Shown one piece after another: positions 9,441 to 16,897 of a stretch of 59,124 nucleotides of DNA. Every line of letters begins with the position of its first letter. Position 1 is the stretch's first letter. Under the pieces are notes generated by a model that worked only from the letters and a program-made list of their open reading frames with translations, was not told the origin of the DNA and ran no database searches. Origin of the DNA: Myxococcales bacterium (GTDB lineage Bacteria > Myxococcota_A > UBA9160 > SZUA-336); NCBI GenBank assembly GCA_013215565.1, contig JABSQV010000011.1, positions 1 through 59,124 of the forward strand. The letters run 5' to 3'. The translations under genes were made by a program, and so were the position numbers.

Positions 9441-10730
9441 CTAGGAGTCTCCCGCGTGGCGGAGTCGGCGCGCGACGCCTTCCGTCTCCTCCATCACCCG
9501 CAGCAGGTTAGCGCCGAGCAGCTTGACCAAGGTAGCTCGCGAGTGGCCGCGCTGGAGCAATCCCTGCGTCAGGCGCGGCAGCTTGCTCACGTCTTCGAGT
9601 CCGGTCGGCATGCTGGGTACGCCGTCCCAGTCGGATCCGAGTCCGACGTGGTCCGGACCCGCGACCCGGATCGCGTGATCGAAGTGGTCGAGCAGGACGG
9701 CCAGCGGCGCCTGCGGGAACGGATTCTCGGCGTAGAGTTCGGCGATCGCGCGTCGAAGCCCGAAGGGATCACCGTCTAGTTCGTCGCGCAGCAGTTCGAT
9801 TGGCGCGCGGAGCGTCTGGAAGTTGCGGCGTGAGGCTTCTACCAGGCTGGTGTCGATGTAGCCGGAGTAGAAGTTGATCATGATCACCCCGCCGCGATCC
9901 CCGAGCGCGCGCAGCATGTCGTCGCTCATGTTCCGCGGGTGGTCGGCGATGGCCCGTGCCGATGAATGCGACGCCAGCGGCGGGGCCTCCGACACCTCCA
10001 GCACGTCCCAGAAGGTATCGTCGGAGACGTGCGAGACGTCGACCATCATGCCGAGTCGGTTCATCTCGCGCACCACCTCGCGGCCGAAGTCAGTCAGCCC
10101 CCCGTGCGTCGGTTCCGGAACCTCGTTGGTCCCCGAGGAGTCGGCCCAGTTCGTGTTGAACGAGTGTGTCAGGGTCATGTAGCGGACCCCGAGACGGTAG
10201 AAGGTCCGGAGCGCGCTGAGACTGTCCTCGATCATGTGTCCGCCTTCGAGCCCGATCAGGCTCGCGAGCTTTCCCGCGCGGGCGATGCGGCGAATGTCGG
10301 CGGCCGTGTAGGCCTGTTCGACCTGGTCGGCGTGCCTGGCCACCATTTGGTGGACCGCGTCGATCTGCTCGATCGCCTGGCGAATCGCGCGGCCTTCGCC
10401 CTCGGTCTTGCCCATGTAGATCGACCAGAACTGGGCGTCGAGACCCCCCTCCCGGATGCGCGGCAGATCCATGTGCCCCTGCGTGTGGCGCGCAGAGAAG
10501 TCCCAGTCGGGATCCTCGAACCACGGGGTCGTGTCCGAGTGCGTGTCGATCACGATCGCCGAGCGCTGAAGTTCGAGTACCTGCTCGAGCGCCGGTCCGG
10601 GCGGAGCGTCGGGCGAACAGCCAGCCGCGAGGCCGAGGGTCAGCAGCAGGGCCGGCGTGCGAAGCCGCCCTTGAACGAACCCGCGGACCGCGGCCCGGTG
10701 AGCGGGAACCCAGGTGTTCCGAAATTGCAT
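9441..10730 (-). CDS. Lipoprotein membrane dipeptidase, peptidase family M19
   Basis: Renal-dipeptidase-like dizinc hydrolase, expected to cleave dipeptides (including D-residue or dehydro dipeptides). An N-terminal signal peptide ends in a lipobox (L-A-A-G-C, ~residue 38), so it should be a lipid-anchored periplasmic protein. The metal-binding residues are visible in order: D-T-H-S-D near residue 62, G-L-E-G-G-H near 170, a His in DVSHVSD, a His in ASHSSAR and the final Asp in LGSDWDG. Length 429 aa fits the family. It stands upstream of glyS on the same strand, 126 bp apart, and the two are probably separate units because glyS has its own promoter. Confidence 0.93.
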   Translation of the reverse strand: MQFRNTWVPAHRAAVRGFVQGRLRTPALLLTLGLAAGCSPDAPPGPALEQVLELQRSAIVIDTHSDTTPWFEDPDWDFSARHTQGHMDLPRIREGGLDAQFWSIYMGKTEGEGRAIRQAIEQIDAVHQMVARHADQVEQAYTAADIRRIARAGKLASLIGLEGGHMIEDSLSALRTFYRLGVRYMTLTHSFNTNWADSSGTNEVPEPTHGGLTDFGREVVREMNRLGMMVDVSHVSDDTFWDVLEVSEAPPLASHSSARAIADHPRNMSDDMLRALGDRGGVIMINFYSGYIDTSLVEASRRNFQTLRAPIELLRDELDGDPFGLRRAIAELYAENPFPQAPLAVLLDHFDHAIRVAGPDHVGLGSDWDGVPSMPTGLEDVSKLPRLTQGLLQRGHSRATLVKLLGANLLRVMEETEGVARRLRHAGDS

Positions 10731-10766
10731 CGACTCGGGCCGAGCTTAGCAGGAGCGCGAGCCGGG

Positions 10767-11021
10767 TTACCTGCAGCGGGTCCCGCAGGGCGCGTTGCCG
10801 CGACCGGGCTCGAGCTGCGCGAGCTTTTGGAGCGAGCTCTGCCACAGCCCCTCGTCCCGCGCGCCCCCGCGTGCCCCCGCGCCGCCCCAGGGACCGCGAA
10901 CCGCCTCGAGGATGGTTGCTGCCTGCGTCGCTGGACTCCCGTGGATGAGACTCGTAGGCTCTCCGGGCCGGAGCTCGCACGCTGGCCTCCCCCGGGTCCG
11001 CCGACTCGCGGATTCTGGCAT
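10767..11021 (-). CDS. Doubtful 84-aa ORF
   Basis: An 84-codon minus-strand frame with an ATG at 11021 and a TAA stop. The C-terminal half (TILEAVRGPWGGAG...EGLWQSSLQKLAQL) is less biased than a frame shadow would be, but there is no ribosome-binding site, the N-terminal third is Arg/Pro-rich, and competing frames on both strands are equally open. It is listed so that the gap can be tested; it may not be a gene. Confidence 0.2.
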   Translation of the reverse strand: MPESASRRTRGRPACELRPGEPTSLIHGSPATQAATILEAVRGPWGGAGARGGARDEGLWQSSLQKLAQLEPGRGNAPCGTRCR

Positions 11022-11083
11022 GGCCGCTGCGGCGTCCAGCCGCGCTTGAGGAGACGGGAGCGGGGGCTATTCTTGTGCTGATG

Positions 11084-11154
11084 GCACCCTTCTGGTGGGT
11101 GCGCGCGGGTCTCTGAACCGGACCGCTCTACAAGGCGATTCCAGGCGGAGCCTG
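11084..11154 (+). other. Two short hairpins in the korA leader
   Basis: GCACCC (11084-11089) pairs with GGGTGC (11097-11102) around a 7-nt loop; CAGGC (11142-11146) pairs with GCCTG (11150-11154) around GGA, 32 bp before korA. They could be leader structures or chance in a high-GC region. Confidence 0.25.
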
Positions 11155-11186
11155 TTTGAGAGTGAGAGCGGCTGGCAGCTAGGTAG

Positions 11187-13088
11187 ATGCGGAAGACCCC
11201 AGGTTCCCGATCGAACGGGCATGCGAGCCCGGCGAGACCCGTCCTCGAGGATCTCGATTCCGTGGTGATCCGCCTTGCGGGTGACTCGGGGGACGGGATC
11301 CAGCTCACCGGCACGGAGTTCACACGCGCGGTGGCGCTCGGCGGCAGCGACATCGCGACCTTTCCGGACATTCCCGCGGAGATTCGCGCACCCGCCGGCA
11401 GCCTCGCCGGGGTCTCGGGGTTTCAGCTGCAGTTCTCGAGCCAGGAGATCTTCACCGCCGGCGACGCGCCCGACGCGCTCGTCGCGATGAACCCGGCGGC
11501 ACTCAGGACGAACCTTCCGGATCTCCCGAAGGGTGGGCTCCTGATCGTCGACTCCGGGACCTTTCGCAAGAAGAGTCTCGCGATGGCGGGCTACGAGGTG
11601 AGCCCGCTCGAGGACGGCAGCCTCGAGGATTACCGGCTCGTCGACATCGATATTTCCAAGAACGTGCAGGCCACGCAGAAGGGAAGCGGGCTCTCGACCA
11701 AGGAGATTCAGCGCACCCGGAACTTCTACGCGCTCGGCGTGCTGTTCTGGCTCTACGGCCGTCCGCCCGAGACCGAGGTCGAGTCGATCGAGCGAAAGTT
11801 CGGGAAGCGTCCCGCGATCGCGGAAGGCAACGTGCGGTCGTTTCGGGCCGGCTACCACTTTGGCGAGACCTGCGAACTCTTCGATGCCAGCTACCGCGTA
11901 CCGTCGGCCCAGCTCGCGCCCGGGACCTATCGCAACATTACCGGGAACGAGGCCACTGCGCTGGGCCTGGTCGTCGCCAGCCAGCTCGCCGACCAGCACC
12001 TGTTCTACGCGAGCTACCCGATCACGCCGGCCTCCGACGTGCTCCACTCGCTCTCGAACCACCGCCGGTATGGACTGACGACCTTCCAGGCCGAGGACGA
12101 GATTGCGGCCGTGACCTCGGCGATCGGGGCGTCGTTCGGCGGCTCGATCGGCGTGACCGGAACCTCGGGTCCGGGCTTTGCGCTCAAGCAGGAGGGCATC
12201 GGGCTCGCGGTGATGGCCGAGCTGCCGCTCGTGGTGCTCAACGTTCAGCGGGCCGGGCCCTCGACCGGGCTCCCGACCAAGGCGGAGCAGGCGGACCTGA
12301 ATCAGGCCCTGTCGGGCCGGAATTCCGAGTCTCCCGTGGTCGTGCTTGCGCCCCGCACGCCGGCCGACTGCTTCGACATGGCGATCGAGGCCGTCCGCAT
12401 CTCGGTCCGGCACATGTGCCCGGTCGTGTTCCTGTCCGATGGATCGCTCGCGAGCGGGTCGGAGGCCTGGAAGCTGCCGGATCCCGAAACGTTCGAGCCG
12501 ATCGAAGTCCGCTACCGCAGCGACCCGGAGGGCTTCATGCCTTATCTGCGGGACGAGGAGACGCTGGCCCGGCCCTGGGCGATCCCGGGGACGCCGGGCC
12601 TCGAACATCGGATCGGGGGACTCGAGAAGGAGGACCGGACCGGCAACGTCTCCTATGACCCTCTGAACCACGAGCACATGGTCCGGATGCGGCAGGCCAA
12701 GGTCGATCGGGTGGCCGACTACGTCCCAGCGGCCGAGGTCGAGGGTGACGACGCGGGCCAACTTCTCTTCGTGGGCTGGGGCGGTACCTATGGAGCCATC
12801 CACCAGGCCGTCCGCGTGCTCCGCAACCAGGGCCACCGCGTCGGCCACCTGCACCTGCGCTTCCTGAATCCGTTCCCGCACGGGATCGCGGAGATTCTCT
12901 CGCGCTTCGAGCGCGTGCTGGTGCCCGAACTCAACCGGGGCCAGCTCCGGGACCTGCTCCGGGCGCGTTTCCTCGTCGACGCCCACGGCCTGAACAAGAT
13001 TCAGGGCCGGCCCTTCAAGGTGTGCGAGGTCGTCGAGGCGGGTCAGGCGCGGCTCTCGGGCCCGAGTGCCAGGGAGGTCTCGCTGTGA
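11187..13088 (+). CDS. korA: 2-oxoacid (2-oxoglutarate):ferredoxin oxidoreductase, alpha subunit (gamma-alpha fusion)
   Basis: With the next gene forms a CoA-dependent, thiamine-pyrophosphate 2-oxoacid:ferredoxin oxidoreductase that interconverts 2-oxoglutarate (or a related 2-oxoacid) and the acyl-CoA with reduction of ferredoxin. Residues ~25-215 are the gamma domain (RLAGDSGDGIQLTG), and ~250-620 the alpha (PYR) domain: ASYPITPASDVLH, then FQAEDEIAAV and TSGPGFALK. The 633-aa gamma-alpha fusion with a separate beta subunit is the two-subunit Kor form seen in aerobes and microaerophiles. Substrate choice (2-oxoglutarate rather than pyruvate or branched-chain acids) is inferred from this architecture. 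Its stop overlaps the korB start by GTGA. Confidence 0.92.
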   Translation: MRKTPGSRSNGHASPARPVLEDLDSVVIRLAGDSGDGIQLTGTEFTRAVALGGSDIATFPDIPAEIRAPAGSLAGVSGFQLQFSSQEIFTAGDAPDALVAMNPAALRTNLPDLPKGGLLIVDSGTFRKKSLAMAGYEVSPLEDGSLEDYRLVDIDISKNVQATQKGSGLSTKEIQRTRNFYALGVLFWLYGRPPETEVESIERKFGKRPAIAEGNVRSFRAGYHFGETCELFDASYRVPSAQLAPGTYRNITGNEATALGLVVASQLADQHLFYASYPITPASDVLHSLSNHRRYGLTTFQAEDEIAAVTSAIGASFGGSIGVTGTSGPGFALKQEGIGLAVMAELPLVVLNVQRAGPSTGLPTKAEQADLNQALSGRNSESPVVVLAPRTPADCFDMAIEAVRISVRHMCPVVFLSDGSLASGSEAWKLPDPETFEPIEVRYRSDPEGFMPYLRDEETLARPWAIPGTPGLEHRIGGLEKEDRTGNVSYDPLNHEHMVRMRQAKVDRVADYVPAAEVEGDDAGQLLFVGWGGTYGAIHQAVRVLRNQGHRVGHLHLRFLNPFPHGIAEILSRFERVLVPELNRGQLRDLLRARFLVDAHGLNKIQGRPFKVCEVVEAGQARLSGPSAREVSL

Positions 13089-14119
13089 GCCGCGGGGCGG
13101 TCGGGAATGGGGCGCCGGTGCTGACTAAGAAGGATTTTGAGAGCGACCAGGCGGTGCGCTGGTGTCCGGGCTGCGGGGACTACGCGATCCTGGCCCAGCT
13201 GCAGAAGGTCATGCCGGAGCTCGGGATTCCGAAGCAGAACATCGTGTTCATCTCGGGGATCGGCTGCTCCTCGCGCTTCCCGTACTACATGGACACCTTC
13301 GGCTTCCACACGATCCACGGGCGCGCGCCCGCGCTCGCCACCGGTCTCAAGGTGTCGCGCCCCGAGTTGTCGGTCTGGGTCGTGACGGGGGACGGCGACG
13401 GGCTCTCGATCGGGGGCAACCACCTGATCCACGCACTGCGCCGGAACGTCGACCTCAAGATCCTGCTCTTCAACAACCAGACCTACGGCCTGACCAAGGG
13501 GCAGTTCTCGCCGACCTCGACCACAGGCACGCGCACCAAGTCATCGCCGCTCGGCACGGTGGATCGTCCGTTCTCGGTGCTGTCTCTGGCGCTCGGCGCC
13601 GGTGCGACCTTCGTCGCGCGCACGATCGACACCGAGATCCAGCACCTGCAGGGCCTGATCCGCGAGATGGCCGAGCATCCGGGCAGCGCGTTTCTCGAGA
13701 TCTACCAGAACTGCCCGGTTCTGAACGACGGGGTCTGGGAATCGCTGAAGGATCGCCACGTAAAGGCCGATCACCTGCTCACGCTCGAGGACGGCCAGCC
13801 ACTCGTCTACGGCAAGGAGTCCGATCGGATCCTCAGGCTCGACACCAAGAGAATGCGGCTGGTACCGGGCAGGCGCGGCGAGCAGGACGGCCTGGTCGAG
13901 GTTGCCCACGACCGGAGTGCGCCCGACCCGGCGCTGGCGCTCATGCTCGCGAGCCTCGCGATGCCCGAGTTTCCTGCCCCGATCGGCGTGCTCCGGGCGG
14001 TGCGGGAGCCGACTTTCGACAGCCTGACGCGTGCGCAGGAGGCGCGAGACCGCGAAGAGTCGGGCCCCGGGAGCCTGCGAGAGTTGCTCGAAGCCGGGTC
14101 GACCTGGACGGTTTCCTGA
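13085..14119 (+). CDS. korB: 2-oxoacid:ferredoxin oxidoreductase, beta subunit
   Basis: Thiamine-pyrophosphate-binding subunit, 344 aa. Near the N-terminus R-W-C-P-G-C-G-D-Y provides iron-sulfur cysteines; the TPP/Mg motif runs from GDGDGLSIGGNHL to LLFNNQTYG. A C-terminal KorB extension follows. The GTG at 13085 overlaps the korA stop (GTGA) and has GGGAGG at 13073-13078, so I prefer it to the upstream GTG in the same open frame. No ferredoxin-like delta subunit is encoded next to it, so electrons probably pass directly to a soluble ferredoxin. Confidence 0.93.
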   Translation: MSRGAVGNGAPVLTKKDFESDQAVRWCPGCGDYAILAQLQKVMPELGIPKQNIVFISGIGCSSRFPYYMDTFGFHTIHGRAPALATGLKVSRPELSVWVVTGDGDGLSIGGNHLIHALRRNVDLKILLFNNQTYGLTKGQFSPTSTTGTRTKSSPLGTVDRPFSVLSLALGAGATFVARTIDTEIQHLQGLIREMAEHPGSAFLEIYQNCPVLNDGVWESLKDRHVKADHLLTLEDGQPLVYGKESDRILRLDTKRMRLVPGRRGEQDGLVEVAHDRSAPDPALALMLASLAMPEFPAPIGVLRAVREPTFDSLTRAQEARDREESGPGSLRELLEAGSTWTVS

Positions 14120-14140
14120 GCTCCGTCCGGGTCCGGCGGC

Positions 14141-14524
14141 CTAGCCCCCCGGAGGCGAAACGTTGCTGCGACAGCGGCGGCCCTCGACCTCCAGCACCGC
14201 GATGTACTCCAGCGGCCGGCCCGTGAGATCCACGTCGACCCGGGCCTCGAACGGACCGGGCCCCACCGAAACCCCGTTCCCGGAGAGGAACTTCCCGGAG
14301 CCGGCCTTGGCGGCCAGCCACACCACGCCGGCCGAGCCGGCCTGCCCCCGGACCCGGTAGGCGGCGTCGAAGTAGCCGGATCCGGACTGGAATTCGGCGA
14401 CGCCCAGGATCTCGATGCTGCAGTGGTTCGGGGCCGCGCCCCCGCTCCAGAGGCAGCCCTGGAGACCGAGCGCGAAAATCAACAGCAGGCGGCCCGCCGG
14501 GCGCCCTTTCACGCCGCCTGTCAT
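14141..14524 (-). CDS. Small predicted lipoprotein
   Basis: 127 aa. A signal peptide (residues 1-23) ends in A-L-G-L-Q-G-C, a lipobox, so the mature protein should be lipid-anchored; Ser/Leu after the Cys does not suggest inner-membrane retention. The mature part has two more Cys (CSIEIL and RRCRSN), which could form a disulfide, and a beta-rich pattern (YFDAAYRVRG, FEARVDVDLTGRP). I do not recognise a family. It is convergent with korB and diverges from the 34-aa membrane peptide gene. Confidence 0.7.
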   Translation of the reverse strand: MTGGVKGRPAGRLLLIFALGLQGCLWSGGAAPNHCSIEILGVAEFQSGSGYFDAAYRVRGQAGSAGVVWLAAKAGSGKFLSGNGVSVGPGPFEARVDVDLTGRPLEYIAVLEVEGRRCRSNVSPPGG

Positions 14525-14593
14525 CCGCTACGCTTCGCGCCCGCCAAGGTGCGTGCGCGCGTGGTAGCTTCGGGAATCGGGAGGCCAGAAGCG

Positions 14594-14698
14594 ATGGAAT
14601 CGAGCATCCAGGATCTGTTGATCATGTCGGGGCTCCTGTTCGGGGCGCTCGTGCTTCCGGCGGTGCTCGGGTTGATCGCCGTCTTCCGGGACAAGTAA
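14594..14698 (+). CDS. 34-aa single-pass membrane peptide
   Basis: ATG at 14594, preceded by GGGAGG at 14578-14583, encodes 34 residues: an acidic start (MESSIQD), one hydrophobic helix of about 22 residues (LLIMSGLLFGALVLPAVLGL) and a short polar end (FRDK). The spacing of the ribosome-binding site, the clean transmembrane helix and the stop before the convergent SelW-like gene support a real small membrane protein. Its partner is unknown; similar tiny proteins act as accessory subunits of respiratory or transport complexes. Confidence 0.5.
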   Translation: MESSIQDLLIMSGLLFGALVLPAVLGLIAVFRDK

Positions 14699-14706
14699 GC
14701 GCGGCC

Positions 14707-14922
14707 TCAGCGAAGCTGAGAGAGCACCTCCGGGTGTTCGGGGAAGCGACCGGTCTCGTGCTTCGAGTACACCATACGGTCGTCGACGACGACGTCGAAG
14801 ACCCCGTTGTCTCCCTTGATGAGATCCGGATCCACGCCGGTTGCCTGCTTGATCGCGGCCGCCAAACTGGTGGCCTGGGGGAGGTAGTTTCAGCGCACGC
14901 AATATTCGATCGAGATCTTCAC
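14707..14922 (-). CDS. SelW/Rdx-family selenoprotein (in-frame UGA = Sec11)
   Basis: Reading through a UGA at 14892-14890 gives a complete 71-aa SelW/SelT/SelH-like (Rdx) protein: an N-terminal M-K-I-S-I-E-Y followed by C8-V-R-U11, the thioredoxin-like C-x-x-U redox motif, then A-T-S-L-A-A-A-I-K, G-V-F-D-V-V-V-D-D, V-Y-S-K-H-E-T-G-R-F-P and a final TGA. All the family's landmarks are in one frame on both sides of the UGA, which falls precisely where homologues carry Cys or Sec. GTG start at 14922 with AGGAGG at 14932-14927. A SECIS-like hairpin lies 14 nt past the UGA. Known family members are small thiol/selenol oxidoreductases of unclear substrate. A normal gene caller would miss this gene completely. 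Confidence 0.9.
14857..14875 (-). promoter_or_regulatory. Predicted bacterial SECIS hairpin of the SelW-like gene
   Basis: On the minus strand GGCCACCA (14875-14868) pairs with TGGCGGCC (14864-14857), with one A-C mismatch, around a GUU loop at 14867-14865. The loop begins 22 nt after the UGA and starts with G, which fits the known bacterial SECIS rules (16-37 nt, G in the first two loop bases). Confidence 0.7.
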
Positions 14923-14945
14923 GGGTCCTCCTCTGCCGGGTCCCC

Positions 14946-14951
14946 ATTCTA
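14946..14951 (-). promoter_or_regulatory. -10 box upstream of the SelW-like gene
   Basis: TAGAAT on the minus strand (5/6 to TATAAT), about 24 nt before the GTG start. No good -35 is seen. Confidence 0.35.
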
Positions 14952-14991
14952 GCGGGCCCGAAGCGGGGAGGCTCCAGTCCCGGGGTCGCGC

Positions 14992-14997
14992 TATCGT
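14992..14997 (+). promoter_or_regulatory. TANNNT -10 box 7 nt before the NIF3 gene (leaderless type)
   Basis: TATCGT ends 7 nt before the ATG at 15005, and no Shine-Dalgarno precedes that ATG. This spacing puts the transcription start at or next to the start codon. Confidence 0.4.
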
Positions 14998-15004
14998 CCG
15001 GGCC

Positions 15005-16108
15005 ATGCCGGCCGCGCGCACGCTCGGGGAACTGCTCGGCGAACTCGGACGGCGGGCCCCGTGGGGCAAGGCCTGGGGCGCCGATCCTGTCGGGCTCCAG
15101 CTCGGCGATCCGTCCTGCGTCGCGGAGCGGGTCGCCGTCTGTCACGAGGTCACCGAGGCCGTCGTGGATCAGCTCGAGGCGGCGCCCCCGTCTCTCTTGG
15201 TCAGCTACCACCCGCTGTTGTTCCGGCCCACGCTCCGCATCCTCGCCGGGCCCACGCCCGCGGGACGTGCGTACCGTCTGCTTCGAGCCGGCGTTGCGCT
15301 TGCCGTCGTGCATACGAGCTTCGATGTGGCGCCCGGCGGTGCCGCAGACGCGCTCGCGGCTGCGCTCGGCCTGGCCGAAGTGCGCGGCTTCGCGCCGCTC
15401 GAAGGTCCCGACAGCATCAAGCTGGTGAGCTTTCTGCCCGCAGACCACGCGGAGCGGGTGTTGCAGGCAGTCTCCGAGGCGGGCGCCGGCAGGATCGGGA
15501 ACTATACCCACTGCTCGTTTCGCTCGGACGGGGTCGGCAGCTTCTTCGCCGCGGCCGGAACCGATCCGGCAGTCGGGAAGCGGGCGGCCCTCAACCAGGA
15601 GCGGGAGCAGCGGATCGAGTTCGTGGCACCGCGCGAGCGCGAGGCCGAGGTCGTAAACGCGCTGCTGGCCGCCCACCCGTACGAGGAGCCCGCCTACGAC
15701 GTGTACGCGCGGGGCGGATCCGGCGGACTCGTCGGCAGAATCGGGCGTCTGGAGAACGCCTCGACGCTCGCCCGCTTTGCGGAGCGCGTCTCCGGGGCAC
15801 TGGATCAACCGCGGCTGCGCGTGGCGGGGGACGCCTCGCGCGAGATCGCGTGCGTCGCGGTCGTTCCGGGATCGGGTACCGACTATCTCGCCCAGGCGGC
15901 GGCGCTGGGTGCGGACGTCGTCGTCACGGGCGACGTCTCCCACCACGCGGCGCGGGCCTCGCTCGATCGCGGCCTGGCCGTCATCGACGCCGGACACGCC
16001 CCCACCGAAGCTCCCGGACTGCGCACGCTCTACGCCTGGCTCGCCGACCTCGCCCCCGGGGCCGAGAGCCTGCTCCACCTCGACCCCGACCCCTGGGCCG
16101 GGCCTTGA
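15005..16108 (+). CDS. NIF3-family dinuclear metal-centre protein
   Basis: 367 aa. NIF3/DUF34 proteins form toroidal hexamers with a dimetal site; some are annotated as GTP cyclohydrolase 1 type 2, but the physiological role is unsettled. The metal ligands are visible: S-Y-H-P-L-L-F (first His position altered to Tyr-His), V-H-T-S-F-D, and near the C-terminus V-V-T-G-D-V-S-H-H and D-A-G-H-A-P-T-E. A PII/CutA-like insert (~residues 135-230, with HPYEEPAYDVY) sits between the halves, as in the longer bacterial members. It overlaps the following metal-receptor gene by 4 nt (TTGA), which suggests a metal-related operon. Confidence 0.88.
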   Translation: MPAARTLGELLGELGRRAPWGKAWGADPVGLQLGDPSCVAERVAVCHEVTEAVVDQLEAAPPSLLVSYHPLLFRPTLRILAGPTPAGRAYRLLRAGVALAVVHTSFDVAPGGAADALAAALGLAEVRGFAPLEGPDSIKLVSFLPADHAERVLQAVSEAGAGRIGNYTHCSFRSDGVGSFFAAAGTDPAVGKRAALNQEREQRIEFVAPREREAEVVNALLAAHPYEEPAYDVYARGGSGGLVGRIGRLENASTLARFAERVSGALDQPRLRVAGDASREIACVAVVPGSGTDYLAQAAALGADVVVTGDVSHHAARASLDRGLAVIDAGHAPTEAPGLRTLYAWLADLAPGAESLLHLDPDPWAGP

Positions 16109-16896
16109 AGTTCGAGGACGCGCGCGGCCGGCAGTTCAACTTCGATACCGCGCCCCGCCGAATCGTCTCCCTGGTTCCCTCGATCACCGAGACGCTGTTC
16201 GCGTTCGGACTCGAGCACGAGATCGTCGGCGCTACCGACTACTGCGTACATCCGGAAGATCGGCTTGCGCGGGTTCCCAGGGTCGGAGGAACCAAGAACG
16301 TTCGGGTCGATGAAGTCGCGGCCCTCGAGCCCGACCTGGTGATTGCGAATCGGGAGGAGAACCGGCGGAGAAACGTCGAGGCGTTGGAGGCACGCGGGCT
16401 GCGCGTTTTCGTGACCTACGTCCGCACGCTCGCGGAGGCCGTCCGCGATCTGGGGACGCTCGGCCGGATCGTGCGCCGACACGCGGAGGCGGCCGCGATC
16501 GCGCGCGAGCTGGACGCCGCACTCGGAGAGGTCGGCGGCGGCCCGGCGCCCCGGGTGCTGGCGCTCATCTGGAAGAAGCCCTGGATGACCCTCAACTGCG
16601 ACACCTTCGCGCACGACATGATCGTGGCGAGTGGCGGACAGAACGCGTTCGCGGACGCGGACACACGCTACCCCAGAATCTCGGAAGCCGAGATGGCGGC
16701 CGCCGATCCCGAGGTGATTCTGCTGCCGACGGAACCCTACGCATTTTGCGAGACGGAGCGTCGCGAACTCGGATCCCTCGATTGCCCGGCCGCCCGCAGC
16801 CGGCGCATCCACGTCGGCGAGGGCGAACTTCTGAGCTGGTACGGGCCCCGGATGCCACGCGCGCTCCGGACCTTCTCCCGGCTGTTCCGGGGCTGA
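16105..16896 (+). CDS. Helical-backbone metal receptor (BtuF-like), apparently without signal peptide
   Basis: 263 aa with the class III periplasmic-binding fold: RRIVSLVPSITETLFAFG at the start, then ATDYCVHPE, VGGTKNVRVDEVAALEPDLV and a C-terminal GPRMPRALRTF. Relatives bind corrinoids, haem or Fe-siderophores for ABC importers. The start is TTG 16105, overlapping the NIF3 stop; the protein begins at the fold itself and lacks a signal peptide, and no ABC permease/ATPase genes are nearby. It may therefore be cytoplasmic, or the exported form may have been lost. D-Y-C-V-H-P is characteristic of this subgroup. Four Cys are present. Confidence 0.82.
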   Translation: MKFEDARGRQFNFDTAPRRIVSLVPSITETLFAFGLEHEIVGATDYCVHPEDRLARVPRVGGTKNVRVDEVAALEPDLVIANREENRRRNVEALEARGLRVFVTYVRTLAEAVRDLGTLGRIVRRHAEAAAIARELDAALGEVGGGPAPRVLALIWKKPWMTLNCDTFAHDMIVASGGQNAFADADTRYPRISEAEMAAADPEVILLPTEPYAFCETERRELGSLDCPAARSRRIHVGEGELLSWYGPRMPRALRTFSRLFRG

Positions 16897-16897
16897 A

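Larger units (their letters stand above)
10731..11186. other. 456-bp divergent intergenic region
   Basis: This gap separates the minus-strand dipeptidase from plus-strand korA and must hold both promoters, though I see no near-consensus -35/-10 pair. It contains one weak candidate ORF (10767-11021, minus) and two short hairpins near korA: GCACCC/GGGTGC at 11084-11102 and CAGGC/GCCTG at 11142-11154. No RNA gene that I can recognise is present. Confidence 0.5.

Noticed and set aside
11082-11097. TGGCAC-like sigma54 promoter before korA
   Set aside because: The -24 half is present but the -12 half reads TGGT instead of TTGC at the required spacing.
10731-11186. Structural RNA gene (RNase P, tmRNA, SRP or 6S) in the gap
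   Set aside because: None of the conserved sequence blocks of these RNAs can be seen.
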